The translations under genes and the position numbers were made by a program. A stretch of DNA of 64,000 nt, taken from Tricholomella constricta. Its lineage: Eukaryota > Basidiomycota > Agaricomycetes > Agaricales > Lyophyllaceae. The stretch spans positions 1,798,001 to 1,862,000 of the forward strand of contig JAACJP010000001.1 of NCBI GenBank assembly GCA_013368375.1, read 5' to 3'. Positions within the stretch are counted from its first letter, which is position 1. Each line of letters starts with the position of its first letter. The notes under the pieces were generated by a model. That model was not told where the DNA came from. It saw only the letters and a program-made list of their open reading frames with translations, and did not search any database. Of the stretch, positions 1 through 11,381 are shown one piece after another.

Positions 1-557
1 ACTTAGGACACCAAGATGAGAGTGAAGATCCACTGAAAGACAGTAAGCCCTTCAAGCTGGCAACAACAGCAGAACATGTCATCACCAAGGCCAGGTGTAA
101 CCCATGCTCCCTTCGCATCCACCACCGTGACGTTCGCGACTCTGTCGAGAATGTATCGGGGAACTTTTCCTATGTTTTTGACGATCCCCTTGTCGAGGAG
201 GATATTTCCGTAAGTAACCACACTTCCGTTCCTCTCTCCAGTGAAGATAGCCGCATTTTTTATCAAAGTTGTGTTGGTGCCTGGCTCATACCTGTCCGAC
301 ACTTCTCGAGAATGGAAATCCCGAGAAGGTCCCGGAGTAGCTCTCAGATATAAGCATTGAGCAAGGATCTCCTGAGAGTTGATGGGGACATTCTGGACGC
401 TATTTAACGCGCGAGGACGAGAGGAGAACGCAGCCGATCCCGAGGCCCAGATAGCCAGTGTAGAGCCTATGGCAAGCAGCAGGACAAGAGCAGGAATAGA
501 TTTACTCGAAAGTAGTGCAGTCGACGGCCGCGGCTTAGGAGGGCAACTGCCAGCCAT
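1..557 (-). CDS. Membrane-anchored amidohydrolase, 5' end only
   Basis: This is the N-terminal part of a metal-dependent amidohydrolase that runs off the left edge. Exon 1 is 86..557. A 53 nt intron (33..85) follows, and exon 2 continues to base 1. I chose the ATG at 557 because it is followed by a hydrophobic signal-anchor (about residues 20-40, rich in Leu, Ala and Ile) after a short basic, Pro-rich tail. Downstream are the features of an amidohydrolase beta-sandwich start: an N[A/T]-ATFTG-like strand, a GNILLDKG strand and VTPGL. Across the splice the protein reads VDLHSH, the HxH metal ligand pair of the superfamily. Substrate cannot be told from this fragment; imidazolonepropionase-like or CE9-like enzymes are the nearest types. 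The anchor suggests it works in the secretory pathway or at the cell surface. Confidence 0.8.
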
Positions 558-921
558 GATGGTTGGGAGCAAGAGGAGCCCATGATTTTCGTACATATAC
601 CATGCGTTTGTGCACACTGCAACTGCGTGCCGTTCTTCATAGTCGTCCGTTTCAATGCCATCCGTATGGGCCTAAAGGTTGCCTCGTGCATTTCATAACT
701 CGAACGAACTCGACTAAAACTCCAAGGGCCTCGAGGAAATGTGGTGTTCAACAAACCTGAAAGGATTGGCTTTTTCTGGTCAACGCAAGAGCGATCGATC
801 GTGGATGGGAGAGACTAAGCAGTGCGGCGCTCCTTCACGTCAATTCTCACTCTATATTATATTAACACTCCATTTCCAGAACATGGAGCGTTTTTGAATG
901 CACGCAACCGCTGGCTACATG
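558..921. other. Intergenic region between amidohydrolase start and REB1 stop
   Basis: This 364-base stretch holds the promoter side of the minus-strand amidohydrolase and the 3' flank of REB1. An AT-rich run (about 851-866) could be a weak TATA-like or polyadenylation-type element. The overlapping short open frames on both strands have no recognisable domain or splice continuity. Confidence 0.5.
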
Positions 922-3376
922 CTACTCTGAGTCAGACTCAGAGGACGAATCGGATGAGGTGTCATCCGAGTCGCTACTACTAAACTCAACAGTCGCGGCG
1001 GAGGTTCCACTTGCAAGTGTTCCTTGTCCGGTGCTTGCTCCCGCAACTGCGGTTACCCTGGCGGGGCTGTCCTCCACGACCGAAGCAGCACTCGTGACCT
1101 TTCTCTCTTTCCGTTTCCGAGTGTTGATGAGGGGAGGCACTGGCATCTGAGCTTTCTTGACTCGCAGGATGTCCATGATTTCTACACGTTGACCTGATAA
1201 GCCATAGAGTCATAGACCTCAGGGCGGAATAAAACTTGCCTTGGTGAGTCATGTCTTCGTGTCCCTTGATCCCTCGCTTCATTGTTAACCATCGCCGTTG
1301 GAGGGTGTGGGCACTCCACAAGTTCCATTGTGGATCTGGAATCGTTTTCCAGTCGACTTCCGTGTCATCTCGGACATTCAACGAGTCCACCCTATAACGC
1401 GAATTAATCGATTATAGGATGAAGGATAGTGCCACGGTGCTTGCTTATGGACAAGGATATATGCATCTTGTTGGCTCCACCGTGGTTTCCGTCCCTCGTT
1501 CTTGACAGTTTTGCTTAACGCGTCCGTCCTGAGAAGTTGCTTTCAATACCGCTTCATTGAAGAAACCCTGCGAAAGAAGTACCATTTTATTCTGCACTGT
1601 TGTCGGCCACGCTTGCCTCCCATAAGGTCGCTGACTCGACCCCAGAAGACATCGTTGTCGATATCTTTCCCTTGCTTGACTGTCATCTCGGTCACGATTC
1701 GAGTGAGTTCCTCCTCTTCCGCCTTGGACCAGGCACCTATGTGTAGTGTATAGTTAATAAATGGATCATACATGTCAGAATTATAAGCGTACCTGTTACT
1801 CGAACGTCCCTGTTGACGATGTGGTTGCGATAACGGTCCCTGCAATCGGCAGACATTCGCCCGACTCTAAGGCTGACTTTCTCCCATTGTTGTCCAAGGT
1901 CGGTGACGGCTCTGGATATTATATATCAGTACGAGAGACAAGGTATGATTGAACGGAAAGTAACGTACTGCTTGAGCAAGGCGTCCTCGCTGGATGACCA
2001 GTTTCCCTGTCTTCTCAGGGGATGGTGAATCCGTCGAATATGATGGTAAACAGCAATGATCGGGCGCTGGGGGACGGCAGCAGCTAGATGAATAAAGTAA
2101 TTTTTTTGACGGTCCCAAGACGAGAATCTATTGACCCACTGATTTCAGACCAGAAGGCGTTGTCTCTGTTCTTTTCAGATTTGGGATAGATTAGATCCAA
2201 GATTTGATGTTCTGTCAACCCCTTCATCTGTGGCAAAAGGATGTCAATTGGGACGTGTAAAGAAACAAAACGGTGAGGGACAGACTATCCGATAATTCTC
2301 AATTGCTGCCTTTAGCTGCTGCTCCTCGATGGCGGAAAATTTGCCTTTCTTATAGATGAGCCCTAGATTTCGTATTAAAGGGTGTCTGCGAAGCGAAGAA
2401 AATGTGTACCTTCAGATTTGACGAGCTCAGCTAATTTGCCAGCGTTCAGCCACTTGTTCGCGAGAAGGTACGCATGATCAGGACTAGTGTGGTGCTCGGT
2501 CCCAGGCAAACTCATATCAAGTGTCCGTCTATGATGCGTAGCGGTACCCTGGGCCTCAGACGCAAGGCCGAGGATAGCCCCAGATGCAACTGGAATCTGA
2601 CCCACAGGTGTCGGGGCCGACTGTATCCCAGACTCATGCACCTCGTTCGCTGCTGCTGCCGCATCCCCCAGAGTTTTGAGGACATTTGTAATTTTGGACA
2701 TGTCCAAAGCTTGCAAGGCACGCAAGACATCTTCGTTGGAGCCAAATGCCAGTTCCGAAAACGGAAGGCTCGCGGGAGCCGGAAAGAGCGTCGAAGGTGG
2801 CATTGCATTTGGAGGCATGTAAGGTGGGGTGCCATAACCATAGGGCATGAATGGATAAGGCATGAAATGCTGCTGCAAGGGGTGGGGAACCATGTTAGGA
2901 TCAAACTGAGGTATCATAGATGGTGGTTGTATGTGCTCCGTAGATATGGGGTCTGGGGTACCGGTGGCAGCGGCAACGATCGCTGAAATCAATGCCGTCG
3001 TGGATGCTTGAGAATCGGAAGAGGTGAGGGCTGGGTCGATTTCGGGGTGTGCAGGCTCTCGTTCCTTTCCTTTGTCTTTCCTTTTGGACTTTTTCTGCTT
3101 CACTGGTGCGGTGTCAGCAAGTCGGACTGGAGCAGATGGATCGATAGCAATTTCTTCTTCGACTGCTTCTTCCTCAGCATGCCGCCTTTTCTTTTTCTTC
3201 TTTTTCTGCTTCACCTCCCCAGCTCCATCGACCTCTGCGTCATGTTCATCTTCACGGCGGCGTTTCTTCTTTTTCTTCTTCGGAACGGCTGGATCCTGGA
3301 ATTGGAATGGTAAGGTAGTTGAGTCTACTGGTGGAATTTGTTGTCCGAGGTTGGTTGGAGGAGTAATTATTGACAT
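922..3376 (-). CDS. REB1: Myb-type DNA-binding protein, Reb1/TTF-I-like
   Basis: Probable homologue of the RNA polymerase I termination and general regulatory factor Reb1 (TTF-I in animals), acting in the nucleus on rDNA terminators and promoters. Exon 1 (2410..3376) encodes a low-complexity half with two Lys/Arg runs (nuclear localisation) and a Met/Pro/Tyr-rich stretch. Seven further exons encode the DNA-binding half. In order these contain a KKGKFSAIEE Myb-like segment, the linker YHHIRRIHHPLRRQGNWSSS, a Trp-bearing repeat ending in SADCRDRYRNH, a second repeat starting GAWSKAEEEELTRI and ending GRQQCRIKW, and a third around PRWSQQDAYI and DWKTIPDPQW. The C-terminus is a Ser/Asp/Glu-rich acidic tail. 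Two introns (1182..1239 and 1392..1444) use GC donors. Family identity is inferred from the repeat order. Other Myb regulators such as Bas1 fit less well. Confidence 0.82.
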
Positions 3377-3466
3377 TTAGGGTGGGCAGTTTGGTGTTTG
3401 AGGACAAGCACTGGAATGTGACATACGTGAACTCTCTGGTGTCACACTATACATTAGCCCGCTTTT

Positions 3467-4200
3467 CTACTCGTCATCTTCGTCAAACCAGCGATCCTCT
3501 GCTTCTCTATCGTCATCTTTGTCCAGGGATTCATCCCAATCAACCTTGTCGTAGTCAAAGCGCTACGGAAAGCATAAGGACTCTCAGTTTCAAGAGCAAT
3601 GTATCAGCAGCTTGCCTCGAGTGATCCATATATCAGTCGCTCTCGTATAGATCGTTCAAAAGATGCCTTTGCTTCTTCTGAGCTCTCTTCGTCCATGATC
3701 GTAGGCTCTTCGTCGCTGCTCTCATCTTCCTCAGGAATAAATCGCTGAGCCGCTGCCCGTTCTCTCCTTAACATTCTAATCCGTTCTGCTTCACGCTCTT
3801 CCTCATATTCGCCCAAAAGACCACCCAACTTGCCAACATGTTTCGTTGAGCCACCTAGAAAATCGCTCTCTGCCCACGCCTTTTCCTCAGCGCCCTCTCG
3901 TAATCCCCAGCGCTCGCGCCCTTGCCACAAGGTCGGCCATTCACTTCTTGCGACTTCGAACCGGAGATCAGGTGGATTTCCGTTGACATATCTCAGTCGA
4001 CGATTACGAATGGCTGGGAGGACAGTCCGTTCTTTCGCAGAGGTGATGTAGCTGAAATGCAGCAGCAGATGAGGTGGGAGCTGGGTCAGATGTTTGGTCA
4101 AGAATGTAATAGGTTCCGTTTCTGGTGAAGGCGTATAGTCATTGGGTAAACCAAGATACGAAAGCGATAGAGATTTGTTGAAGACAGGTCCTGACGACAT
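3467..4200 (-). CDS. CCDC97/DUF2052 family protein
   Basis: Two exons (3616..4200 and 3467..3562) give a 226-residue acidic protein. The first exon holds the family's helical core (ITFLTKHLTQLPPHLLLHFS near residue 32), charged Glu/Arg coiled segments and a run of Asp/Glu. The second exon encodes RFDYDKVDWDESLD and an acidic end, the hallmark C-terminal motif of coiled-coil domain protein 97. In animals CCDC97 associates with the SF3b part of the U2 snRNP; a role in splicing here is therefore inference. The intron 3563..3615 begins with GC (exon ..GAG then GCAAGC) and ends TAG, and only this splice joins the two conserved parts in frame. The start is the first ATG of the open frame. Confidence 0.82.
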
Positions 4201-4584
4201 ATAGATTCATGTCCAGTTCGATACTCTCATCACCTCGGCTTCGCGTGTCACATCACATGACGCGTACAAATACATGCAAAGCAACTCATTTACAGTGCTC
4301 GTTCAATGTGCAAAGTCCACAGCCGCGTCAAGGATCTTGTTAAGTACAAACGAATTCAAGTAAGCATTACCTCGGCGGTCATTTTGGCGTATAACCTCTC
4401 ACAGACAATCCTTGCAACGGAGCAGTCACAGATTGCCTCCGAAGCCGAGAGCGATCGCGAGCTGAGGATTACCACTGCAGATGGATGGCAGAGGAAAGCC
4501 CACGCCAGCACAGTAGGTCAAACATATTGATTAGTTCATGAGAACATATCTAATCATCATTCGTCAGCCAGATACAATAACTCA
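4201..4584. promoter_or_regulatory. Divergent promoter region, CCDC97 / C2H2 gene
   Basis: This 384-base region separates the starts of two divergent genes, so it should hold both promoters. It contains an open frame beginning near 4306 with no recognisable domain, which I treat as non-coding. No clear TATA box is seen. Confidence 0.5.
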
Positions 4585-6028
4585 ATGAAGAACGAATACT
4601 ACGGAGAGGCCTCGCAGAGGAGTGGGACGACGTCGACCAGCATTGCGGGCCCATCATCCCGAGCTATGTCGCCAGAGCGCATGTCAACCCAGACAACAAA
4701 CTGGATCTCTAGCATGCCACCCGCCTCACAGAGCCAAAACCATCCCCGAATACACGCCTGCAGATGGTCATGGTGCCGCCTCACATTCGACTCCAACACT
4801 GACCTTGTCCACCATGTTATCCACGATCACGTTCGTAAGGCCATTGCTGTTCGACGCGGAGATTTGCCGATATACAGGAGGGCAGAAGAGGGCCTAGGGG
4901 AAAGCTTAAGCTTGTCGGGGCTTGGAATGTCATATTCAAGTCAGGCTGTCGTTCCAGGTGAGCACAAGCGGAGGAAAATTAACAGTGCGTGGGGAATCTC
5001 TACCATTGCGTTCATCGTCTCACAGGATGTTCCTCTACACAGACAATCCTGTTGAAGCCGAACCTACATCGTCTCTCCCTTCACCGCCAGAATCGAGCCC
5101 TACCTCGCTCCCCCCCGCTGCTTATGAGGACGATGGACGGCTCCCATTCGATGCAGGATTACCTACCCGGACTCCATCTCATAGCCCGTCTCCTGAGGTT
5201 TACTTGCACAAATCCTCATCTTCGTCACACGTCCACAACGCAAGTGTCGAACTTTCGGTCACACTACAACGGAGACAGACGCCCCCTACCTTTACCTCGC
5301 TTTCCTCGCCTATCGAGTACCCGTATGATGATATGTTCCCCGACCCAACCTTTGATTCGCTTGTAGAAAACGTAATAGGCTCCAGTCGAAGTCGGACAAA
5401 TGCGACTTCATCCAAGCCCGATCCCCACTCCCAAACAGAGCCTGGCAGCATCGAAAATGATCGGATATCTCCATCCTCATCGTTTGGATCTCACGCCTCC
5501 GTGGAGAAACAGCTGACGCAAAGTATGGACATGGATTACGATAGCAATGTCCTCGAAGGGCCGAAACCAATCCTTCCGCAGCCAAAGCCACGTTCCACGA
5601 CAGGCGTAACCTTCAATGGTGCCGCGAGCGACCGAACTCCGTTACAAGTCACGCCAGGCCATGGCAGGCAAGCTTGGTACGGGACGCGACCAGCACGAAG
5701 TCACGCGTCCCCTCTGATTAATGCCAGCCAGTCCGCTTCACGTCGCTCCACTATTCAGAAAAGCCAGTCCATTGCGTCGCAACCTTATAGCCAAGAAACA
5801 CCTACTGGGTCCCGTACAGGCCACGCGTTCCGCTCTGGCACATTACAGCTCTCGCCCACAGCATCGCAGGCGTTGGAGCACAATGGGAGCATTGCACATC
5901 TTCAATCACAGGTCCACTCCCCGACCAATTCACAATTTCAGACTCAGGACAGCTCGCTGGACTTGTCGTATCTACCTCTGCAAACTCAAGCTCCGTATCA
6001 GAGTCAGAGCTCCACGCAAACCCAGTGA
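4585..6028 (+). CDS. Single C2H2 zinc-finger protein with long Ser/Pro/Gln-rich tail
   Basis: Two exons (4585..4984 and 5043..6028) joined by a 58 nt intron; a donor at 4958 is an alternative in the same phase. The N-terminal part carries one C2H2-type finger around residues 58-85 (CRWSWC, then Phe, Leu and paired His spacing as in HHVIHDH), followed by a basic HKRRKIN stretch that could be a nuclear signal. The remaining ~330 residues are low-complexity Ser, Thr, Pro and Gln, ending in a Gln/Thr-rich tail. This looks like a fungal transcription regulator or RNA-binding protein, but no specific family is recognised. The 5' boundary rests on the first ATG; a preceding non-coding exon cannot be excluded. 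Confidence 0.7.
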
Positions 6029-6229
6029 CGGGTTTTTATTCTTATTCCGCATCCGCTGCTCGAACATAAAATACTTTCTGAGTAATTCGACGCTGTCACT
6101 ATCAACTTGTAATATAATCGTAGCCTTCTGAAGATAAGGTATTCAAGGAAGTACAAACGTGATAACATCGGCAAATAAACGTCATGTCAATCGTCTGCCT
6201 TCACCCCATTCCGCTCTGCAGGACACGCT

Positions 6230-7617
6230 ATGCCTTCGGACATTAATGACTCGCCTTCTGCGAAAGACCAAGCTGTGATTAAGCACGCTCCAGAATTGCT
6301 CCTGGTTGTCTTCGTCCACGGCTTCAAGGGGACGGACCAAACGTTCGGCGAGTTTCCTGAGCGACTTCAGCACATCCTTACAGAGTCCACAAACGACGTT
6401 ATAGTGGAATGCATGGTTTTCCCTGCTTACGAGGTACGAGTATCGAACCACAATTAATTCGTTGGGAACCCTGATTGGAGAACATCACTTCAAGACTAAG
6501 GGTGAATTGGTGCGCCTGTGGATTTTCAAGCGATGCAATTTTAGTTGACCTTCGTCTAGAACGAGGCCGTTGTCCGGTTTGCGGACTGGCTCACAACCCT
6601 TACAGTTGAAAGAGAGGTGGCTTCTGGTGGTGGCGCAGGCAAGGCAAATATTGTGCTCTGTGGTCACAGGTACGTTTATATTTCATTCAACCCCGTCCCC
6701 AGCTCATCCTACTCTCAGTATGGGCGGACTGCTCGTAGCAGATACCTTACTTGAATTCTTCAACACACGACCAGCCAAGACGTGCCCCCTCTGGCCTAAG
6801 ATTATCGCCTGCATCTCATTTGACACTCCTGTAAGATATACACATTTCAACTTAAGCTCCGCCGACTGATGCTTGACAGTTTCTTGGAATCCATCCTCAC
6901 GTTTTCAAGAATAGCGTCACGAAGGCTGCGGAGTACGCATCTGCTGCGCAAACTGTCGGCTCTGCCGTCTTTGGCGCCTTTGCCGGCTTCGGTGCAAATA
7001 AGGCAGCAACAGCAGCGGCTCCTCCCCAGCGCGCGGCGCCGTCCACCTCAGCTACAGGCTCTGGGTGGGCAAAGTGGGCTGCACCAGCTGCATATGCCGT
7101 TGGAGGCGCCATCTTAGCTGGGGCCGCTGCGGGGAGTGCATACTACAAACGAGAGGAGCTCAACACTAGTTTCACGTGGGCCACAGATCATATGAAATAC
7201 GTAGGGAACCTGTGGGACGAAGCAGCCTTGACAAAACGCGTCGAGGCACTGATTAATGTCGAGAAGGAAGCTGGAGTAACATTCCGCGCGTGAGTGACAA
7301 CGCAACAAGCTGAGAAAATCCATCTGAACGATAACTCCAGGTTCTATACGCACATTCCTGCCACTCCTCCGTTCAGCGTAGCTCGGTTGTTCGTCGTCCT
7401 TCCGAAGCGGGCTTCTCCTCAGTTTTCGTATTTCCTGCCAGCAAAGAATAGCCTGGCCCCGGACGAACTGCAAGCGCACACTGGGATGTTCGGTGCTAAA
7501 ACGAATGATGGATATTACGAATTAGGCCTTTCCGTAGCAAAGATCATCCGAGAGTCGCTCCAGTCTGCAAGGGGTTCATCTGGCGACTTTATACATGAGA
7601 AGCCCACGAGCACATGA
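6230..7617 (+). CDS. DUF676 serine lipase/esterase
   Basis: Six exons (6230..6433, 6495..6509, 6560..6669, 6719..6830, 6880..7289, 7341..7617) give a 375-residue alpha/beta-hydrolase of the DUF676 lipase family. The oxyanion-strand motif VFVHGFKG lies near residue 28 and the nucleophile elbow GHSMGG is formed across the third intron. FDTPFLGIHPHVF follows, as in this family. An Ala/Gly-rich segment around residues 170-215 with AAYAVGGAILAGAAAG looks like a membrane hairpin. Exon 2 is only 15 nt and encodes TKGEL; skipping it keeps the frame. The enzyme probably hydrolyses a lipid or ester at a membrane surface. Substrate is unknown. Confidence 0.87.
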
Positions 7618-7731
7618 TTGTTTAGGTCTTAAGGACTCATGGAGGCTCGACACCGTTTAGAGCTCGTGTATACCCGTAATTATCCGCATGTAAATGTTGT
7701 ACAAGAAGGTATCTGTCCATATATGATGGTG

Positions 7732-8469
7732 TTAACTTTTCAGCGAGAGATGCATTCCATAAGCATCTTCTCCATCTGCATCTACTCGTGGTCAAGGTTA
7801 GCATGAACGTCAGATAGGAGGGAACGAAAGACGAACAGTAGCCCTTCTCGATGCCTTTTACTGTAAAACCCAGTGTATCTCTGTACAATCCCAGAGCTGC
7901 GCGGTTCGATTTACGAACGTGCAACGACACGTAGGAAGCACGATAAATAGAAGACATGGCCTCCTCTGCGACCAGAGAGTGAGTACAGACACACAAGAGG
8001 AGTGAAACACGTACGAGATTGCACCATAAGCTTCTTGGCGAGGCCTAAACGTCGATACGAGCGCAAGACCGATATCGAGGTAACGTGTCCACGGGGTTCT
8101 TCGCCTTCGGCGATTTCTTCTTCCCTATGTCCCAGCTCGTCGCGTCAAGGTCAAGATAACCGATACGTTGGAGTCGGGGTATTACATTTTGGCAAGGATG
8201 TATCCGACGATTCTACCCTTATTGTCTTCCGCGACGTAGGACAGCGAGGGCCAGGTCATTGCGTGATACAAATCTGTCCATTTAGTATGTATGTTGTGCC
8301 TTTGTTCGCAGCCCCCACGCACAATACTTCATGGTGTAGTTTTCCGGTAAATTCTGTAGATTGCAGGCCTGCATGCCCATGAGGTCTTCTACCTAAGGAA
8401 CTGAAGTAAGTCAGGCATGTATATGTAAGAAGAAAGCTCTCCTACCCGCGCTGCGCGTATATTGACCAT
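7732..8469 (-). CDS. ARD1: N-terminal acetyltransferase A catalytic subunit NAA10/ARD1
   Basis: This is the catalytic subunit of the NatA complex, which transfers acetyl from acetyl-CoA to N-termini of nascent proteins at the ribosome exit. The gene is split into six exons that join into about 156 residues: [78 protein letters not shown] and [14 protein letters not shown]. These match NAA10 end to end. RRLGLA is the acetyl-CoA pyrophosphate-binding loop (RxxGxA). The first exon is only eight codons. The protein ends soon after the GNAT fold, without the long disordered tail found in animals. It is convergent with the upstream lipase, with 114 bases between stops. Confidence 0.95.
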
Positions 8470-8699
8470 TTTGGAATGTCTGTGAAGAGTGAGGCGTGGT
8501 AGGAGGCGAATGTAGTAATCGGGACAGATGAAGGACGAAGGAGCCAAACATTCAATTGCCTCGCTTCATCGACATCTCTCATTTTTCTGTACGTAGCACG
8601 TTGACCGACACGATAACCAACAGACAACCTGCAGGCTCTCCATCCTTGGCGGAAGAGTGCGTTAAGGATGTCGCGGCTGCAGTACTCTAAATTAGGCTT

Positions 8700-10546
8700 C
8701 TAGGTTATTATAACATCCCCAACAGCTCCCACCAACTTCCTCTTCGGACGTCCATCCTTTTTCTTTCCTATAATTTCAAGCTCCATTGTTCTTGTCGACG
8801 TTGTTTTGAGCTCCTGTTCCAATCGGCCATCTAAGAATGCGATCGATAGCTTCGAAAATACGTTCATGATCGTCTGCGCTTTAGCTGTCCTAATAAAGGG
8901 AAGTCCAGGGAAATCCGAAAAGTCTGCGTGCTTAGATCCAACTAGATAGCATAGAGGTTATCAATTCATCAAACGTTAAGAAGAAGCATTCTCACCTAGG
9001 GTCAGAATCCGCTGTCCCTGAGGCTCCCATGCTCTAACAACACCTTCTAGTCTTGTATAATGATCCTTCCATAATGTGAATATTTCAGAGTTAATAACCA
9101 ACAGCTTAGGTAGGCTTGTATCATCTTGGACCTCGCTTTCCACGAGAGTTTGGTCGAAGGAAGAAGCAGCACCGGTAGAGTTCGGGATAGAGGAAGATTT
9201 GACCGACAGTGATGACAAGGTTTGCGATAATGGCGCGGGTCCTGGTGATGGTAGGGGATCCAGCCAAGGATCCAATATCAGAGCGTGTGTAATGGGGACA
9301 CGGGTATATTCCGGCGGTGGATTGGTAGATAATATGGAGAGCTAACATGTATAAGGTATAAGTGCGGACACTTGGAAGACGAGTTGGTTGGGCATACCAC
9401 AGTACAGCCCCCAAACGAATGACCAGCGAGAGTAACATTTGCATCAAAACAGACAGGTCCTCTGCCAGAAACAGGATTAACGAATGACCAGCTATTATAG
9501 TCTATTTGACTATTATCGATGGTCTCCAGCTCTGAAGAGCAATTGTTTTCTTTTTGCAAAAATTGAGAAAAGGTGTGATATGCGGTATATATCTCTTCGC
9601 GGCGGAATTGAAGTTGATCTGTTCGAAGGGGAAGTGGTGTCGGGTCATCTGATACAATGGTATCATCCAAGCTGTAGGGAGCCATTAGGGCACAAATAAC
9701 ACGGTGGAATGAAATATGGTGGCCGCGCACATGACATCGTCCTCCTTGTAGTAGAAGATTGGCTTATATTGATAGGTGCCGTCGTTTTCTCGCACTCGTG
9801 TTACACATGCACACCCTGTGCCATCACGGTGTTCCAAGGCGAGGACGACCTTGCCTGATGCTGCCAGGCGCGAACAGATTTGGCTATTGACCTCAGTCGT
9901 TGTTGAATTTGAGTGTATGGATGGACGCACCTGTAGGCTGTACGGCTTCCGCCGAGACCATGAGAAAATATTACCAGAGGCCATTGTTCATCTTCTACCC
10001 CACCCTTATCGGTAGAAATTGCCTCCCCAGGGCGTGCGAGCGGAGCGTTTGGATAGACAGGTATCTGTTCAAAACGAATGATGATAGTTCAAGCCCTTCA
10101 AGGGAAACCATACTAGCCTTGATCAGAGCACCAAACATATACACGATAGGCCAAAGCATCCAATGTGGAATACCTGGTAGCAACAGATTGGGTACAGACA
10201 CCACAATGTACATAAATTCATCAACGTACTTGTAAACTTGGCAAAACCATATAAGGACTCCTTCACTGGTCTGATGCAGCGTTCAAGAAACAGCATAGAG
10301 CTGTTCTATGAGATTAACGCACCGTAATAACCAGTCAAGGCCTTTCCTCGTTGTCTTTGAAATGTCGGCTGGGTAATAAGCTGTGAAAGCAACCTCCTCG
10401 AGGCAGAGTGCAGGTTGGGAAGCATTGGATTGGCGACTCCGCAATTTATGTGAGCCAACGGCACGAGGAGATCGTACGCGGGTAAGAAATGTCGTCGCGC
10501 CGACAGGAAAACGACCTGGAAGTTCAGAAAGAAAGAGCATTGGCAC
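8700..10546 (-). CDS. PAF-acetylhydrolase-like phospholipase A2 (group VII family)
   Basis: Eight exons (10323..10546, 10230..10270, 10118..10173, 9931..10064, 9731..9883, 9398..9671, 8996..9341, 8700..8941) give 489 residues. The protein has PVGATTF near the start, a YPADIS strand, IPVYPNAPLA, and VIFSHGLGGSRTAY. The nucleophile elbow is GHSFGG, the acid probably the Asp in ILDPWLD, and the His in GSKHADFSDF completes the triad. The family removes short or oxidised acyl chains from phospholipids such as platelet-activating factor; in fungi the natural substrate is usually unknown. No clear signal peptide is seen, so a cytosolic form is likely. The intron 10065..10117 starts with GC (AAG|GCTAGT) and is the only splice that keeps the frame. 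Confidence 0.88.
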
Positions 10547-10584
10547 TCGTCATCGGCGCACCGGCTATTTACTGCCGAGCTGCT

Positions 10585-11014
10585 TCAGACTCCGCCCTCT
10601 GGATGGTAGTGATTCCGGCAGATATAGATGGGGCTGCTCAAGGCCGCGGTGTTCAGGACTGTCTCCGACCGTTTAGCAAACACTTCCGCAGGTAATCTCC
10701 TCAATCTTGAAAACATCGAAGACTCAAAAAGGGACAAGGGCGCACACTGGCGAAGTACGCAGTAGTCCTGTTCAAACCACGCCAACGTATCGTCCGCCAC
10801 GGCAATGTTTGCCTTCCCATTGAACGCTTCACTTCATGCAGCAAGAAGACGGGAGTTACCGTAAAACATTTGTCGGCCCAGGATCTGCACGAAAAGAGCA
10901 GTATCGCGTGGGGTGGGCAAACTCTTACTGATGTCGGGATGGGACGATAGCTCACCTTGGGGCGCTGCTCAACAAAGAAGTGAATTGCATTAACGATTGC
11001 TCGATGGCAGTCAT
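10585..11014 (-). CDS. Candidate small gene of unknown function
   Basis: A three-exon model reads ATG at 11014 (MTAIEQSLMQFTSLLSSAP), a 71 nt intron with GTGAGC donor and GTGCAG acceptor, a 23 nt exon (SWADKCFT), a 47 nt intron, then ADDTLAWFEQDYCVLRQC and about 50 further residues to a stop at 10585. The pieces join in one frame and the composition looks protein-like, but I recognise no family. It would end only 38 bases upstream of the PAF-hydrolase start on the same strand. It could instead be 5' leader of that gene or non-coding sequence. Confidence 0.3.
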
Positions 11015-11381
11015 TTTTGCGGGTGGAGCGAACAAAGATCAACACGTCTAACAAAGAGCAAAAGAATAAAATAAAATCGATCCGTGTCTGGTTTCGTATT
11101 TTCTCGGCACGCTTGCAGTAATTGTCAATCGTTTGCTAGAAAAGCTCGGCTGGGATGTCGCCGATATTGTACACGGTATCATTACACATTACACTTTATA
11201 TCGCGTCGAAACACGGTCCCTACAAAGCCTACATTTGTTTATCGATGGCGGGGAACCATCCAAGTCCTCGCTGGGTATGATAAGTCACTGCGCGCTATGG
11301 ACAGATGCATGCATGCGTCATTGTACAAAAGCTCCTCGGTCGTCTTAACCAAGGAAAAAAAAAAGAAGTGGCCTACTCTTG
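11015..11381. other. Intergenic region downstream of GRR1
   Basis: These 367 bases lie 3' of the minus-strand GRR1 gene. I see an A-rich run near 11350-11367, next to the end of GRR1, and otherwise nothing I can interpret. The open frame on the plus strand has no domain and is mostly the complement of GRR1. Confidence 0.4.

Noticed and set aside
2474..3380. Plus-strand frames opposite REB1, including a Phe-rich one
   Set aside because: They are the complement of the Lys-rich codons of REB1 and have no domain or splice logic.
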